In this document: piece by piece, positions 13,001 through 22,381 of the stretch
Layout of the letters: each line of letters starts with the position of its first letter
Numbering within the stretch: the stretch's first letter is position 1
Source of the DNA: Rhizobium leguminosarum
Lineage (GTDB): Bacteria; Pseudomonadota; Alphaproteobacteria; Rhizobiales; Rhizobiaceae
Assembly: GCF_001679785.1 (NCBI RefSeq)
Contig: NZ_CP016290.1
Span: 186,001-250,000, forward strand
DNA: 64,000 bases
Reading direction: 5' to 3'
Position numbers and translations under genes: made by a program
Notes under the pieces: model-generated
Databases searched by the model: none
What the model was told of the DNA's origin: nothing
What the model saw: the letters and a program-made list of their open reading frames with translations, nothing else

Positions 13001-16000
13001 CACCGTGCCGAACACCACCTGCTCGCGCCCGCTGCTCAGCGCCATCACCTGGGCCCAGGCCAGATGGCAAAGGCTAGCCAGACTCACCCCCAGCCGCCGC
13101 GCCTGGTGGCGCAGCCGATCGTTGAGCGCCTCCGGCAGCATCCGCCGTGCCTCGCGGGATCCGCGGCCGTCGCCGTAGACCTCGCTCAGACCGAACGGCA
13201 GCGTCGGCTCGTCGATGTCGGCCAGCATCTCCCGGAAGAACGCTTCATGCGCTTTGGCATCCATGCCAAGCCGCGCCTGCGCCACCAGGTTGCGGAACGG
13301 CTGCGGCGTTGCAAGCTCATGCGCGCGCCCCTGCAGCACGGCCCGGACCTCGGCATACATCACTTCGGCCGTCGTATGATCGCCGATCAGATGGTGCTGC
13401 AACACCAAAAGCAGCCAGCGCCCACTGCCCGGTTCGCGCGCGATCACGAACCGCATCAGCGGCGCCCGGCCAAGGTCGAGACGGTACTGGCGCGGATCGA
13501 ACCGCCGCCTGAGCTCATCGGCGCCGGAACCATCACAGCCCTCCAGCTCGACCTCGAGCACATCCAAGGACGCCTTGCGCCAGACAACCTGCGCCGGGCT
13601 CGACAGACCCTCCCAGACAAAGGCCGTGCGCAGAATGTCGTGGCGGTCGACCACCTGTTGAACCGCAGCAAGGTAGCGATCGAGCACACCCCGCTCGGCA
13701 AAGGCCATCTGCGACACCAGGAGATAGGGGTCACCCTGGGTTGCCAGCAAATGATGGAACAGAATGCCGTCCTGCAGCGGCGACAGGCCATAGATATCCT
13801 GGATATTGCCGACGCCGCCGGGCACCGTCGACACGATCCGGTCGATCTCCGGTTGGGTAAGATCGATCAGCGGCAGCATCTGCGGCGTGATCGCCGTACT
13901 CTGTTCCGTGATCGGGTTGGCAGGCACCGCCACCTCCCGGTGGCTGCCAAGATTGGCCGCCAGATCGGCAAGCATCGGCTTTGCAAATACGGTGCGAACC
14001 TCGACCCCGAGCGACAGCCGCCGCAGACGCTCCATCATTTGAACCGCCAACAATGAGTGGCCGCCGAGCTCGAAGAAGTTGTCGTGGCGCCCGACCCGCT
14101 CAACGCCGAGAAGCTCGGCCCAGATCCCGGCCAGCAGCGTCTCGATCTCGCCCTGCGGCGCCTCATAGGCCCGACGCGCATAGGCATCGTCGTCGGGGAC
14201 CGGCAGCGCCTTGCGGTCGAGCTTGCCGTTCACCGTCAGCGGCAGTGCTTCCAGCCGCACGAAGGCCGACGGCACCATGTAGTCCGGCAGCAGGCCACCC
14301 AGATGCGCCCGCAACGACGCAGCAAGCCCGGCGCCATCGGCTTCGGCCGAACCGTCCGTCGTCTTCACAACCACGTAGGCGACAAGCCGCTTGTCGCCCC
14401 CCGCATCCGCGTGCGCCACCACCGCGGCATCGCCGACAAGCTCATGCTCCAGCAGCCGGGCGGCGATCTCGCCCGGCTCGATGCGGAAGCCGCGGATCTT
14501 CACCTGGTCGTCGTTGCGGCCCAGAAACTCGAGATTGCCGTCCGGCAGGTAGCGCGCAAGGTCGCCGCTCCGGTACATCCGGGCGCCGGCCTTGCCGCTG
14601 AACGGATCCGCCAGGAACCGCTCCGCCGTCAGATCCGGACGGTTCAGGTAGCCGCGAGCCACCCCCGCCCCGCCGATATAAAGCTCGCCAACCGCACCAA
14701 ACGGAACGGGTGCGCCATGACCGTCCAGAAGATAGATCCGCGTGTTCGCAATCGGACGGCCGATCGTTTCGACAACAGCCTGTCCCCTCGGCATGCAAAT
14801 CCAAGTCGAGTACGTCGTTGTCTCCGAAGGGGCGTACAGAGTGCAAATCTTCTGGACGCGCGTGCTCTCGAATATCCTCTCGATTAGGTCTGCCTTCACC
14901 CGCTCGCCCGCCAAATTGATGACGCTTGCCGATGCCGGCACGGCTTTCTGGTTGACCAGAGCGGTAATCGCCGAGGGGACCGTGTTGATCAAGGAGGCAT
15001 CCACGGACGTTCGGGCCAGCTTCAGTGCATCCTCGACGAGGTACAGCTTGCTTCCCTGCGAAAGCGGAAGGAAACACTCGTAAACGGACAGATCAAAACA
15101 GACCGAGGTCGAGAATAGCGTGCGCCTGATCTCTGATTCGGCAAACACGCCGCCACTCCAATGCAGCAGGTTCACTGTGTTCCGATGCTCGACCATGACG
15201 CCCTTCGGCGTGCCGGTGGATCCCGATGTGTAGATGACATAGGCGAGGTGGCGCGCTGTCAGGCCGAGGGCATGCGGGTCGGGATCGTCAGCGGACTGGT
15301 CGGCCCAGGCGGGCGTGGCCGCATTGAGATCGACCACGCTCAGATTGGCGATTGCCTCGGCGCCCAACGCCGCGCGGCCGGCTGCGTCGCAAAGCAGCAG
15401 CCGCGGGCCGGCATCGTCGAGCAACTGCCGCAGCCGTTCGCTGGGATAGGCCGGGTCGAGCGGCACATAGGCGCCGCCGGCCTTGAGGATCGCCAGCAGT
15501 CCCACCACCATCGCCGGGCTGCGCTCGACGCAGATCGCCACTGGCTGGTCCGGCCTCACCCCGAGCCCGATCAGATGATGGGCCAGCTGGTTGGCATCGG
15601 CATTGAGCGCGCCATAGGAGATCGACTGCTCTTCGAAGACCAGTGCGACCGCGTCGGGCGCCCGGCGCACCTGCGCCTCGAACAGCTCATGCACGCAAAG
15701 ATCCAACGGATAGTCCGCTTCCGTCCGGTTCAACTCCTCCAGCAGGTAACTACGCTCCTCAGCCGGAAGAATGTCGAGCTCGCGCACCGGCCTATCGGCA
15801 TCGGCAACCATCGCCCGCAGCAGCGCCAGCAGATACCCACATTGCCGCTCGATCGTCGCCCGGTCGAACAACGCCGTCGCATAACCCAGAGTCCCATCGA
15901 TGACCTCGCCTTGCTCTCCCAGGTTCAGTTCCAGTTCGAACTTGACCTGATCAAGCCCCTCGCCCGCAGCCTCTACCCGCAGCCCCGGCAGGTCCAATGA

Positions 16001-17209
16001 CCCGACGGTGTTGTTCTGCCAGGCCAGTCCCACCTGGAACAACGGCGTGCGATCGAGAGCCCGGGGCGGCTGAACGATCTCCACCACCTGCTCGAACGGC
16101 AGGTCCTGATGATCCTGTGCAGTCAAGGCCGCGCGCCGCGCCCGTTCCAGGAGATCTGATACACTCGGCTCGCCGGACAGATCGATTCGAACCGCCAGCG
16201 TGTTGACGAAGAAACCGATCAGATCCTCGAGCTCGCGGTGACGACGATTGGCCGTTGGCACACCGATCACGATATCGTCCTGCCCGGACAGGCGCGACAG
16301 CACCGCAGCCCAGGCCGCCAGCACCGTCATGAACAACGTCGTGCCATGCTGCCGGCTCAGCCGCCTGAGCCCGCGCGTCAGAGCCCGATCGATGACAACC
16401 GGCACGCTGGCTCCGGCAAACGACTGCTGTGCCGGCCGCGGTCGGTCCGTCGGCAGCGCCAGACGGGCCGGGGCGCCAGACAGGGTGTCGCGCCAATACT
16501 GCGCCTGACGCTGCAGCCGCTCGCCGGACAACCATTGCCGTTGCCAGGCGGCATAATCCGGATACTGGATCGCCAGCGGCGGCAAAGGATCGTCCTCTCC
16601 AGCCTCAAACGCGCGGTAAAGGCTGCTGAGCTCGCGCACCAGCACTCCCATCGACCAGCCGTCCGAGACTATGTGATGCTGCGTCAGCAGAAAGACGTGC
16701 TCCTCATCCGCCAGCCGGATCAGCCGGCCGCGGATCAGCGGCTCGCGCGCCAGATCGAAAGGCGTGCGCGCCTCTTCTTGGCACAGATCCAAAAGCGCGG
16801 CTTGCGCATCCGGCCTCTCCCGCAGATCGTGCTCGACCAACGGCAATCCCCTGTCCCCGGACAAAATCTGGACCTGCGGTTCATCCTCTCCGGCAACGAA
16901 CGTGCAGCGCAGCGCCTCGTGACGGGCAAACAGGCGGTCAAGGCTGCGCCGCCAGGCGACACCGTCGAGCCTGCCCTGCAGTCGCCACCCCAGGGGAATG
17001 TTATAGTTCGTGCTGTCTTCGTCCAACTGTGACAAGAACCAGAGACGCTGCTGCGAATAGGACAGCGGAAGCGCACCATCACGGCTGATTTTCGGGATCA
17101 GTGTGGCTTTTAGGTTGCTGCCTCGACTTCGCGCTCTGGCCAGGGAAAAGAGCTTAGCTAAGCCGTCTGAATCCAGTTCTTCTAATTGGTCGATGACAAA
17201 ATGCGTCAT
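4049..17209 (-). CDS. Four-module non-ribosomal peptide synthetase
   Basis: This 4386-residue cytoplasmic NRPS activates amino acids as adenylates, loads them on carrier (T) domains and condenses them. Domain order is C1 (about 45-480, HHIVSDG at 178), A1 (505-1000), T1 (LGGHS, Ser1052), E/C2 (from 1138), A2, T2 (Ser about 2143), E/C3, A3, T3 (about 3236), E/C4, A4, T4 (about 4322), then a 30-residue tail. The A domains show [21 protein letters not shown] and [10 protein letters not shown] domains 2-4 have HHLLATQGD, the dual epimerisation/condensation signature HH[IL]xxxxGD, and a second HHxxxD site (HHLIGDH). There is no thioesterase or terminal reductase. Reading adenylation codes by eye gives A1 and A4 DLYNNALTY (Ala-like), A2 DILQLGLIW (Gly-like) and A3 DANNVGEVG (unassigned). 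The ATG overlaps a preceding TGA as ATGA, so it once sat second in an operon. The last eight residues and the stop come from an IS5 end. Confidence 0.93.
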   Translation of the reverse strand: MTHFVIDQLEELDSDGLAKLFSLARARSRGSNLKATLIPKISRDGALPLSYSQQRLWFLSQLDEDSTNYNIPLGWRLQGRLDGVAWRRSLDRLFARHEALRCTFVAGEDEPQVQILSGDRGLPLVEHDLRERPDAQAALLDLCQEEARTPFDLAREPLIRGRLIRLADEEHVFLLTQHHIVSDGWSMGVLVRELSSLYRAFEAGEDDPLPPLAIQYPDYAAWQRQWLSGERLQRQAQYWRDTLSGAPARLALPTDRPRPAQQSFAGASVPVVIDRALTRGLRRLSRQHGTTLFMTVLAAWAAVLSRLSGQDDIVIGVPTANRRHRELEDLIGFFVNTLAVRIDLSGEPSVSDLLERARRAALTAQDHQDLPFEQVVEIVQPPRALDRTPLFQVGLAWQNNTVGSLDLPGLRVEAAGEGLDQVKFELELNLGEQGEVIDGTLGYATALFDRATIERQCGYLLALLRAMVADADRPVRELDILPAEERSYLLEELNRTEADYPLDLCVHELFEAQVRRAPDAVALVFEEQSISYGALNADANQLAHHLIGLGVRPDQPVAICVERSPAMVVGLLAILKAGGAYVPLDPAYPSERLRQLLDDAGPRLLLCDAAGRAALGAEAIANLSVVDLNAATPAWADQSADDPDPHALGLTARHLAYVIYTSGSTGTPKGVMVEHRNTVNLLHWSGGVFAESEIRRTLFSTSVCFDLSVYECFLPLSQGSKLYLVEDALKLARTSVDASLINTVPSAITALVNQKAVPASASVINLAGERVKADLIERIFESTRVQKICTLYAPSETTTYSTWICMPRGQAVVETIGRPIANTRIYLLDGHGAPVPFGAVGELYIGGAGVARGYLNRPDLTAERFLADPFSGKAGARMYRSGDLARYLPDGNLEFLGRNDDQVKIRGFRIEPGEIAARLLEHELVGDAAVVAHADAGGDKRLVAYVVVKTTDGSAEADGAGLAASLRAHLGGLLPDYMVPSAFVRLEALPLTVNGKLDRKALPVPDDDAYARRAYEAPQGEIETLLAGIWAELLGVERVGRHDNFFELGGHSLLAVQMMERLRRLSLGVEVRTVFAKPMLADLAANLGSHREVAVPANPITEQSTAITPQMLPLIDLTQPEIDRIVSTVPGGVGNIQDIYGLSPLQDGILFHHLLATQGDPYLLVSQMAFAERGVLDRYLAAVQQVVDRHDILRTAFVWEGLSSPAQVVWRKASLDVLEVELEGCDGSGADELRRRFDPRQYRLDLGRAPLMRFVIAREPGSGRWLLLVLQHHLIGDHTTAEVMYAEVRAVLQGRAHELATPQPFRNLVAQARLGMDAKAHEAFFREMLADIDEPTLPFGLSEVYGDGRGSREARRMLPEALNDRLRHQARRLGVSLASLCHLAWAQVMALSSGREQVVFGTVLFGRMHAGAGADRTMGLFMNTLPLRLDLDETGVEESVRIAHARLAELLSHEHASLALAQRCSDIAAPAPLFSALLNYRHNTPAMAGEGTSDVLSGMEWLGDEERTNYPLTLSVDDFGQELGLTADAVEPISADRICGYMQRALEQLVDALEQAPDRPVRELDILPAEERSYLLEELNRTEADYPSDLCVHALFEAQVRRAPDAVALVFEEQSISYGALNADANRLAHHLIGLGVRPDQPVAICLERSPAMVVGLLAILKAGGAYVPLDPAYPSERLRQLLDDAGPRLLLCDAAGRAALGAEAIANLSVVDLNAATPAWADQSADDPDPHALGLTARHLAYVIYTSGSTGTPKGVMVEHASVLNVLRALLDVSGLTERDSLLAITTISFDIAGLELCLPLAVGANVVVAHGTSAIGLQRYLSHQKITVMQATPAAWRMLFDAGWEGAPDLRALCGGEALPSELASNLGRRVKSLRNLYGPTETTIWATTFPTDTRIEAPHRYVPIGRPIANTRIYLLDGHGAPVPFGAVGELYIGGAGVARGYLNRPDLTAERFLADPFSGKAGARMYRSGDLARYLPDGNLEFLGRNDDQVKIRGFRIEPGEIAARLLEHELVGDAAVVAHADAGGDKRLVAYVVVKTTDGSAEADGAGLAASLRAHLGGLLPDYMVPSAFVRLEALPLTVNGKLDRKALPVPDDDAYARRAYEAPQGEIETLLAGIWAELLGVERVGRHDNFFELGGHSLLAVQMMERLRRLSLGVEVRTVFAKPMLADLAANLGSHREVAVPANPITEQSTAITPQMLPLIDLTQPEIDRIVSTVPGGVGNIQDIYGLSPLQDGILFHHLLATQGDPYLLVSQMAFAERGVLDRYLAAVQQVVDRHDILRTAFVWEGLSSPAQVVWRKASLDVLEVELEGCDGSGADELRRRFDPRQYRLDLGRAPLMRFVIAREPGSGRWLLLVLQHHLIGDHTTAEVMYAEVRAVLQGRAHELATPQPFRNLVAQARLGMDAKAHEAFFREMLADIDEPTLPFGLSEVYGDGRGSREARRMLPEALNDRLRHQARRLGVSLASLCHLAWAQVMALSSGREQVVFGTVLFGRMHAGAGADRTMGLFMNTLPLRLDLDETGVEESVRIAHARLAELLSHEHASLALAQRCSDIAAPAPLFSALLNYRHNTPAMAGEGTSDVLSGMEWLGDEERTNYPLTLSVDDFGQELGLTADAVEPISADRICGYMQRALEQLVDALEQAPDRPVRELDILPAEERSYLLEELNRTEADYPSDLCVHALFEAQVRRAPDAVALVFEEQSISYGALNADANRLAHHLIGLGVRPDQPVAICLERSPAMVVGLLAILKAGGAYVPLDPAYPSARLRQIVEDAAPRRLLCDAAGRAALGAEAIADLSVVDLNAATPAWADQSADDPDPHALGLTARHLAYVIYTSGSTGTPKGVMVEHRGMTNYLSWARESYAPTSSSVVSSSLAFDATVNSLFAPLVSGGHALLTKEGDEVEGIRSRVGTPCGLVNVTPILLDVLGQQLQSAGGSSQVEVLVIGGEALSSSTVELWRQIQPAARMVNEYGPTEAVVGCAFHDIPADLSASTNVPIGRPISNTRLYVLDDHGQPVPFGAVGELYIGGAGVARGYLNRPDLTAERFLADPFSGKADARMYRSGDLARYLPDGNLEFLGRNDDQVKIRGFRIEPGEIAARLLEHELVGDAAVVAHADAGGDKRLVAYVVVKTTDGSAEADGAGLAASLRAHLGGLLPDYMVPSAFVRLEALPLTVNGKLDRKALPVPDDDAYARRAYEAPQGEIETLLAGIWAELLGVERVGRHDNFFELGGHSLLAVQMMERLRRLSLGVEVRTVFAKPMLADLAANLGSHREVAVPANPITEQSTAITPQMLPLIDLTQPEIDRIVSTVPGGVGNIQDIYGLSPLQDGILFHHLLATQGDPYLLVSQMAFAERGVLDRYLAAVQQVVDRHDILRTAFVWEGLSSPAQVVWRKASLDVLEVELEGCDGSGADELRRRFDPRQYRLDLGRAPLMRFVIAREPGSGRWLLLVLQHHLIGDHTTAEVMYAEVRAVLQGRAHELATPQPFRNLVAQARLGMDAKAHEAFFREMLADIDEPTLPFGLSEVYGDGRGSREARRMLPEALNDRLRHQARRLGVSLASLCHLAWAQVMALSSGREQVVFGTVLFGRMHAGAGADRTMGLFMNTLPLRLDLDETGVEESVRIAHARLAELLSHEHASLALAQRCSDIAAPAPLFSALLNYRHNTPAMAGEGTSDVLSGMEWLGDEERTNYPLTLSVDDFGQELGLTADAVEPISADRICGYMQRALEQLVDALEQAPDRPVRELDILPAEERSYLLEELNRTEADYPLDLCVHELFEAQVRRAPDAVALVFEEQSISYGALNADANQLAHHLIGLGVRPDQPVAICVERSPAMVVGLLAILKAGGAYVPLDPAYPSERLRQLLDDAGPRLLLCDAAGRAALGAEAIANLSVVDLNAATPAWADQSADDPDPHALGLTARHLAYVIYTSGSTGTPKGVMVEHRNTVNLLHWSGGVFAESEIRRTLFSTSVCFDLSVYECFLPLSQGSKLYLVEDALKLARTSVDASLINTVPSAITALVNQKAVPASASVINLAGERVKADLIERIFESTRVQKICTLYAPSETTTYSTWICMPRGQAVVETIGRPIANTRIYLLDGHGAPVPFGAVGELYIGGAGVARGYLNRPDLTAERFLADPFSGKAGARMYRSGDLARYLPDGNLEFLGRNDDQVKIRGFRIEPGEIAARLLEHELVGDAAVVAHADAGGDKRLVAYVVVKTTDGSAEADGAGLAASLRAHLGGLLPDYMVPSAFVRLEALPLTVNGKLDRKALPVPDDDAYARRAYEAPQGEIETLLAGIWAELLGVERVGRHDNFFELGGHSLLAVRLLVRLTEALAVELPLAILFAKPTLAELARESSISLIIQEFDSHQLQKLLSSGVGAWIGT
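4076..4102 (-). repeat. 27-bp direct repeat, copy 1 (encodes HQLQKLLSS in the NRPS tail)
   Basis: The sequence starting agaagaaagcagtttctgaa is identical to 17221-17247. Read on the minus strand it encodes HQLQKLLSS near the NRPS C-terminus. The IS5 right end lies immediately to its left. Confidence 0.9.
4243..14052 (-). repeat. Three tandem near-identical NRPS module units of about 3.27 kb
   Basis: The same landmark (atgagtggccgccgagct) recurs at 4243, 7501, 10780 and 14053, giving periods of 3258, 3279 and 3273 bp. Long stretches are base-for-base identical between units: 6326-7504, 9605-10783 and 12878-14056 give identical translations even in a non-coding frame. The main difference is a window of about 0.5 kb in each A domain that sets specificity (about 4930-5370, 8170-8640, 11490-11930, 14740-15180). 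This implies recent module duplication or gene conversion with replacement of A-domain cores. Confidence 0.95.
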
Positions 17210-17253
17210 TTCAGACTCCTAGAAGAAAGCAGTTTCTGAAGTTGGTGAGCCTT
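17210..17253 (-). pseudogene. 3' tail of a lost upstream NRPS gene
   Basis: Reading the minus strand into the NRPS start gives ...[18 protein letters not shown] followed by TGA, and that TGA overlaps the NRPS start codon as [13 protein letters not shown] is identical in DNA (27 of 27 bases, 17221-17247) to the C-terminal tail of the NRPS itself. This tail of an upstream, translationally coupled synthetase is all that remains; an IS5-family left end begins about 17248. The codons before HQLQ come from the IS end. Confidence 0.75.
17221..17247 (-). repeat. 27-bp direct repeat, copy 2 (upstream of the NRPS start)
   Basis: Identical to 4076-4102. Here the repeat ends 11 bp to the right of the NRPS start codon and encodes the tail of the lost upstream NRPS. 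An IS5-family left terminal sequence starts directly to its right. Confidence 0.9.
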
Positions 17254-17500
17254 GGTGCACGGATCGTTTAGCGGTCGTGGTGTAGGCGATCAGGCAGCCT
17301 GAATAACCGATCTGTGACCTTGATGCCTTTGAAACATAACGCCGCCCGGCTGCCATCGCATCGGCAGGATGAAATTCGAGGTGAAGAACTGGCCGGAATA
17401 TGAGGCGGAGTTACGGTGACGTGGCAGCTTGCCCCTGTGGCTGACACCCGAGGCGCTTGCCATGTGGCTTGCTCCATGTCAAGAGAAGTGAAGATTTGAC
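17248..17500 (+). mobile_element. IS5-family remnant (left end and transposase N-terminus)
   Basis: The end at 17248 (agccttggtgcacggatcg) is close to the inverse of the IS5 right end at 4058-4075, so it is read as a left terminal repeat. Plus-strand codons from about 17322 give MPLKHNA, then after a frame change RMKFEVKNWPEYEAELR, a stop, and RGSLPLWLTPEALAMWLAP. This is the usual N-terminus of IS5/IS903-type transposases. A frameshift, an internal TGA and loss of the rest make it inactive. It has the same orientation as the remnant left of the NRPS. Confidence 0.7.
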
Positions 17501-17513
17501 CACGCATATTGCC

Positions 17514-17830
17514 TCACCGGGAGATGTTACCGAACGTAGCAAGCGTCAGGAAGCCCGCATCACTTGCCGCCTCGGCGGCAGGTGATGCGGGCAAGCTCTT
17601 GATCCAACCACCATCCAAGTTGACCAAGCCAGCCATTTCCATGCGCCAAGCCTTCGCCAGCCGTTGCACCATTCTGATATTCTTTGCTTTGAAGCGAGCC
17701 GGATCGATCTCAGTCAAGCGCTGCAGCACACCGGCTGCCGAGAGAGCTGGCTCGTCCTTCAGCCATTCCTTGATCTGCGCCTCGAAAGGTTCATACATGC
17801 TGGGTCTTTTGGGCACGCAAAGCCTCTGCA
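17514..17830 (-). pseudogene. Transposase/integrase N-terminal fragment
   Basis: The minus-strand stretch MYEPFEAQIKEWLKDEPAL, then LQRLTEIDPARFKAKNIRMVQRLAKAWR, resembles the linker after the helix-turn-helix in some DDE transposases (a WL-x-EP-x-L...LQR..AWR pattern). No catalytic core is present. The surrounding frame runs from 18002 to 17514, but its upstream residues look random. I see no other gene between 17500 and 18180. The assignment is a resemblance only. Confidence 0.35.
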
Positions 17831-18182
17831 TATTTCGCGATGGCGGAGCTCGACCGCCCCTACAAGCGATACATGACAACTCCTCCCGACAAGGGCCGCG
17901 CCCACAAAGATTGTGCGGTACGACCGATGATATCGAAGCGCACAACCCGGGCCTTCGATACCCGCGCCAGCATGCTGAATTCAGAAAAGTCTGGCGCGGC
18001 ACATTTCGCCGCTCGCGCGCGAGAGCATATCTCGCCCCCCGCGAAACGAGCGCTGCTGCCGCTGCCGAGAAGATGCCGAACCGGGCGCCGATGGCAGATA
18101 CAGACGTCGTACGCAGATCTTGATCGCCGGGCAGCTTTCGGGTCGGTTCACTTTCTCGGGCAGCGTCGGGGCAGGGCCGGTT

Positions 18183-19361
18183 TTAGTCGCCGATTGCGAA
18201 GCGGGCAATTGACCAGATGAAATCCGTCTGCATGGCTATGGCGGCCTGGTCGAGCTTACCCGGATTGGTCCAGAACCAATTCGGATCAGGCGCGCCATTG
18301 GGGCTGCAGGAACCGGATGGATTGGGACAGAGCGCCGGGATCGGCGGATCGACAAATCCTGCCGGCGTTGTCTTTATTCCCTTTGCGTTGACAGCGGCAC
18401 GCGCATGGCAGGTGATGCAGGACGATGTGTCGGCAAATCCAGCTTCCGTTACCGAATTGCCGAGATGCGTCGGTACGCCGGTCGCCGAGACGAAGTCGGT
18501 CTGGCTGCCCTTCAGGCAGTAATGTTCCCACACGGGTGAAAGGCCCGCAGAGCTCAGCATGGCTTTCAGTGCGTCATTCTTTGCACAGTCGCTGTAGGGC
18601 CGGTCAAGGACCTCATTCGCGTTCACGTCGGCGACAACCGCACCATAGGCATCATGGCATCCGGTATAATCGCAACGGCCTGGATTGTTCTGGTGCTCGA
18701 AGGTTGCCCAGGTCCAGTTGGGCAGCACCTTACTGATGATATGCATGGCGGCCAGCGCGTATTTCTTTCCGTCAGCTGCCTCGCTGACATAATAATCGGC
18801 GCTATCGACCTCATCGGCGGGTACCCAATTTGCCTTGACTTCCACGGCGCCGACAGGAAATGAGATCGGCCGGCCGGCATTATAGAAGGATCGCAGACCG
18901 GCCTTGGTAAAGAGCTGGTTGCAGACGATGTAATCGAAAGTCGTCTGGTTGCGGCGAACTTCTTCGCTCCCGTCGGGCGACACCTGCCGGACGATGCCCG
19001 TCGGAGCCAGTTGATGGAGGGCTGGAATACTTAGTATTTTTGGCGTGGCCACGGCGGTGGCGATTTCCGCCGCTCCAACGACCGCGCCCGATGGGTCACA
19101 GGGTGAGTCACCCTTGGCGCCCGGAAACACCGGGTGCGGGGTAAATGTATCTTCGTTCGAAGCCCATGTTTCGAATAAAACCTTGCCGGGCGCGACCGGG
19201 GCAGCAACATGAGCTAGGAAACGCCAAGACGCCTCGTCGGGCCTGTTGATTGCCAAGTTGGCATCGACCGAATGGGCGAAGCAGTTGAGGGGCGTGGACG
19301 CCAACGCATAAACAGTGCTCGTCGCAAGTAATCGGGAGATCAAGTGCGTGCTCGACCACAT
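18183..19361 (-). CDS. Secreted c-type-cytochrome-like protein
   Basis: This 392-residue protein starts at ATG 19361 (MWSSTHLISRLLATSTVYALA), with GGAGGAG eight bases upstream. Longer in-frame starts lack this site. The N-terminus is a signal peptide, so the protein is probably periplasmic. Two haem-binding-like motifs are visible: CITCH (a canonical CxxCH) near the C-terminus, and CDYTGCH, a CX4CH variant, in the middle. Several other Cys residues could form disulfides. It is unrelated to the mobile elements on either side. No redox partner or cytochrome-maturation gene is nearby, and the substrate is unknown. Haem attachment at the second motif is not certain. Confidence 0.65.
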   Translation of the reverse strand: MWSSTHLISRLLATSTVYALASTPLNCFAHSVDANLAINRPDEASWRFLAHVAAPVAPGKVLFETWASNEDTFTPHPVFPGAKGDSPCDPSGAVVGAAEIATAVATPKILSIPALHQLAPTGIVRQVSPDGSEEVRRNQTTFDYIVCNQLFTKAGLRSFYNAGRPISFPVGAVEVKANWVPADEVDSADYYVSEAADGKKYALAAMHIISKVLPNWTWATFEHQNNPGRCDYTGCHDAYGAVVADVNANEVLDRPYSDCAKNDALKAMLSSAGLSPVWEHYCLKGSQTDFVSATGVPTHLGNSVTEAGFADTSSCITCHARAAVNAKGIKTTPAGFVDPPIPALCPNPSGSCSPNGAPDPNWFWTNPGKLDQAAIAMQTDFIWSIARFAIGD

Positions 19362-19749
19362 TTTGCTAAGCTCCTCCAAAAAGAGATCGGCCCCCCTTGC
19401 AAGTGCACAGCTCGCGCGTATGCCAAAGGTCTTCCAGGTTTTCTCCCCATGTTGAGTGGTATGCCTTGCCGGACCTCCACTTGTTACCCTTGAGTCGCTG
19501 AGTGAAGAGCGCTTTCTTAGAGCAGCCATTGATACTTCCTTCACGTGTTTGAACCGACCGAAATGATGCCGCGACATTCCCCGCTTGGAACATCTCGGTC
19601 TCCAAAAGCAGCTTTCGCATCTGATATCTTTGCTCATCCGAGGAGGCGGGCCGAAGAGTTGACATTGTCGGCTGCGTAATGTGGCATACATCATGACGGT
19701 CTTTTTCCGCTTTGTTAGACATTATCCGTCATAGTGAGTTTTCCCGGGC
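19362..19749. other. Intergenic region, no convincing gene
   Basis: The interval holds an open frame on the minus strand (19366-19722, 118 codons) with no recognisable domain; it ends four bases before the cytochrome-like gene starts. It is more likely leader sequence than a gene. No terminal repeat of the neighbouring IS5 element was found here, so that element appears truncated on its left. Confidence 0.4.
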
Positions 19750-20785
19750 GAGTCAAACCCATGTGGAACATTCTTCAGGTGACGATGCCGCACAAGTTCA
19801 ATGCCGATCGGCGGGACAAGATTGCCAAGCAGAAATATCAAGTGACGAATTGGCCGGCATATAATGAAAGCCTGCGTCAACGTGGTGATTTGACCATCTG
19901 GGTGAAGGATGAGGCACTGTCTTTATGGACGGCGCGGAGGCGGACGTCGCGGGGTGGTCAGCCGAAATACTCGGATCTGGCGATTACGTTGTGCTTGACC
20001 CTGCGCGTCGTCTACGGGCTGGCGCTACGCCAGACCCAGGGCTTGATGCGCAGTGTCGCGGCGCTGATGGGGTTCGATATTGCCGTGCCTGACGTCTCCA
20101 CCCTGTCTCGCCGGAGCAAAGGGCTGGCGTTGCCGTCGACAAAGTCCCGAGCCACAACATCAGGTCCGGTCCATCTGGTTGTCGACAGCACCGGCTTGAA
20201 GGTCTTCGGCGAGGGCGAGTGGCTGGAAAACAAGCACAAAACCAAGGCCAAACGCAAAAGATGGCGCAAACTGCACCTTGGTCTCAATCTTGTCAGTGGT
20301 GAGATTGTTTGTCCGATCTGACGTGGATGATGTCGGCGATCCGACAGCGTTACCAGGACTTCTGGACCAGATCGGTGGCCCCGTCGAGAAGTTCATTGCC
20401 GACGGTGCCTATGATGGAACGCCAACCCGAGATCTTCTGGCGACACGCTTTGGTGAGATCGTGGAGGTCATTATCCCACCTCCCAAGACTGCCGTTGCCA
20501 GCCCTCAATCGGTGCTGGTTCCATCTGTCCGCGATCGCCATATTGCAGAAATCCACCGGCTACAACAAGCGCAGTCGCGCTGAGACCCAGATGGGTCGAT
20601 GGAAGGCTGTGATCGGGCCCAAACTCAAGGCCCGACATTTTGACAATCAGAAGACTGAAGCGAAGATTGGCGTCCGTGTTCTTAACCGGATGACAGAACT
20701 TGGCCGGCCCAAGTTCGAGCGCGTTGCATGAAAAATGCAGTGAATAGCGTTGCCTCGTCCAAAGTCTGATCCATGCAACAGTGCT
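19750..20785 (+). mobile_element. IS5-family (IS903-type) element, transposase broken by two frameshifts
   Basis: Codons from 19785 give MPHKFNADRRDKIAKQKYQV, then VTNWPAYNESLRQRGDLTIW and VVDSTGLKVFGEGEW (a catalytic Asp). The frame shifts near 20313: LVSGEIVC is followed in another frame by DVGDPTALPGLLDQIGGPVE and FIADGAYDGTPT. It shifts again near 20560, ending with GYNKRSRAETQMGRWKAVIG and LNRMTELGRP. A right end like that of IS903 (tgatccatgcaacagtgct) lies at about 20768-20785. It interrupts the glycoside hydrolase remnant on its right. Confidence 0.8.
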
Positions 20786-21382
20786 GCCGCTACCCATCAA
20801 ATTCGGTGGCAACGAACCGCTGTGGACCGTCCCTGCGCTGGACCGGTTCCAGGCTTTCGAAATGAATGACGCGTTTAAACGTTGCAGCGTCGTGCGGAAA
20901 TTCTTCAAGCCCGCCGGCGTGATCATCTGCGGCCGCCAGCGCGCACGCGGGCCCGGCTCCGACAGGCGGGGGCCGAGCGCCCGGAAGCACAAAGCCAGTT
21001 CGTCGCCGCCCGAAAGCGTCACCGGAATCTCGTGTGCCGTGAACATGCTCTCGGAAAACAGGATTTCCTGACCGTTCAGGAAGACATGGCAGAGCGTCGC
21101 CAGTCCTTCGAAACGCAGGATCGCGTCGCCGGGCTCGGCATCGAAAAGCCGGCAGAGATACCAGGCATCCCGCGTGTTCAGCGGCTCGGGATTTTCACGG
21201 TCGAAGAGCCCGGCTTTTTCAAGCGCTGCGGCGACGGTGCCGGGAACGGGTGCGGGAATGAGCTGTGCCGAGAGCGGGATGTCGTGCGGCACGGCGCAGG
21301 CGCCCGGCGCCGTCAGGATCAGGTTCCAGCCTTCGGAAAGTAAACTTTCCTCGGCACCGATGCTCGCCAAACGCCCCCGCAT
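20786..21382 (-). pseudogene. Glycoside hydrolase family 2 (beta-mannosidase-like), N-terminal part only
   Basis: Starting at ATG 21382 (MRGRLASIGAEESLL) the frame shows the sugar-binding fold of GH2 enzymes: VPGTVAAALEKAGL, NTRDAWYLCRLF and HVFLNGQEILFSESMF. The catalytic barrel and acid/base Glu are missing because the IS903-type element cuts the gene at about 20785. It begins 16 bp after the DUF1839 gene ends, so it was the last gene of that operon. In other rhizobia such a GH2 gene accompanies DUF1839 and the amino acid:carrier protein ligase; that is from memory of gene neighbourhoods. Confidence 0.65.
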
Positions 21383-21398
21383 GGTCAGATCTCCGGCC

Positions 21399-22373
21399 TC
21401 AGATTCGCCCCGCAAGCGATGCCATCATGGAATCCCATGCATCGGCGGCCGGATCAAGTGCTGCCTGCAACGGCTCGAACTTCCTGCGGGTGACGGCGCG
21501 GGCAAGCTGGAACTGCACCGATTTCGCCACCTCCGAAATGCGCCTGGCATGCTCGGCAGCAGCCGCGAATTCATCCGGGGAGAGCCAGGTGAGATGATCG
21601 GCCGCCAGCTCGAAATTGGCGCCCACCTGGCGAAGCGTGTTGAAGGCGTATTTGTGGAAGAAGCCGAACGGCCGTTCCGCCACCGCTTCGACCTGTTGCG
21701 GAAAGACGCTTGCAAAGGCGTGGATCGGGTTTTCGCGGGGACACCGGGCAAAATGAAAGCCGGCCAGCCGCCGCGCGGTCGAACGCAGATGCGCTACATC
21801 AGTCGGTTTTTCCGGGAATCGGGCAAATTCCGTGTAGGGCAGGAACGGCGGGTCGTTTTCCGTCAGTTGCAGCTGGAACAAACCGTCGAAATCTTCGCCT
21901 TCGAGACGGAAATAACCGGCATTGTGGAAATAATCGACGCGCTTGGCCGCAACGTCCAGCCGGTTGATTGCGACCGTCGTCTTGCCGTGCTCCTGCCGGT
22001 AGGCGGTGCCACGGGTATCCGGCATGTAGAAGGAATCCATTTCGATCAGGCAGAGACGGCCCCGCGCGATCTGAACCTCAACATGGCGTTCGACACGGTC
22101 GTAGATGGCAAGCTCGGTCGCACGAATGCCGTAGAGCGCTTCGAGATCCTCGAGCGGCACCTTGAAGAAGGTAAACTGGTCGCCCTCGAAATCCTGCGTC
22201 AGGGTAAAACCCAGCATCGCCTCTGGCGCAACGCCTGATGTCGCCAGAACCTCGATCCAGAGATCGACATAGCAATTGGTTTCCGGCCAGGCGCGCTCGC
22301 CGGAATGCAGCGCATGCGCCCGGTAGGTTTCCGGGTCGATTCCCGAAAATACCCCCGAAAATAGCGATGTCAT
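21399..22373 (-). CDS. DUF1839 family protein
   Basis: The 324-residue protein starts at ATG 22373 (MTSLFSGVFSGIDPETYRAH), eight bases after the ligase stop. It matches DUF1839 as I recall it: ERAWPETNCYVDLWIEVL near the N-terminus, then GDQFTFFKVPLEDLE, IEMDSFYMPDTRGTAYR and FHFARCPRENPIHAFASVF. The function is unknown. No signal peptide or membrane segment is visible. It sits between an amino acid:carrier protein ligase and a GH2 gene, suggesting a pathway that handles a carrier-bound amino acid. The frame is intact, but its promoter has been replaced by IS66 sequence. Confidence 0.75.
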   Translation of the reverse strand: MTSLFSGVFSGIDPETYRAHALHSGERAWPETNCYVDLWIEVLATSGVAPEAMLGFTLTQDFEGDQFTFFKVPLEDLEALYGIRATELAIYDRVERHVEVQIARGRLCLIEMDSFYMPDTRGTAYRQEHGKTTVAINRLDVAAKRVDYFHNAGYFRLEGEDFDGLFQLQLTENDPPFLPYTEFARFPEKPTDVAHLRSTARRLAGFHFARCPRENPIHAFASVFPQQVEAVAERPFGFFHKYAFNTLRQVGANFELAADHLTWLSPDEFAAAAEHARRISEVAKSVQFQLARAVTRRKFEPLQAALDPAADAWDSMMASLAGRI

Positions 22374-22381
22374 CGATTTGC

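Noticed and set aside
4243..14052. NRPS repeats as an assembly artefact
   Set aside because: Module specificity cores differ and periods vary (3258, 3279, 3273), which argues for real modules; an error in copy number cannot be excluded without long reads.
6326..14056. Three identical 392-codon plus-strand frames (6326-7504, 9605-10783, 12878-14056) and similar repeated frames
   Set aside because: They are antisense shadows of the repeated NRPS modules; composition is that of a complement frame and no domain is recognisable.
17514..18002. Whole 162-codon minus frame as a gene
   Set aside because: Only the second half resembles a transposase; the first half looks random, so it is listed as a fragment.
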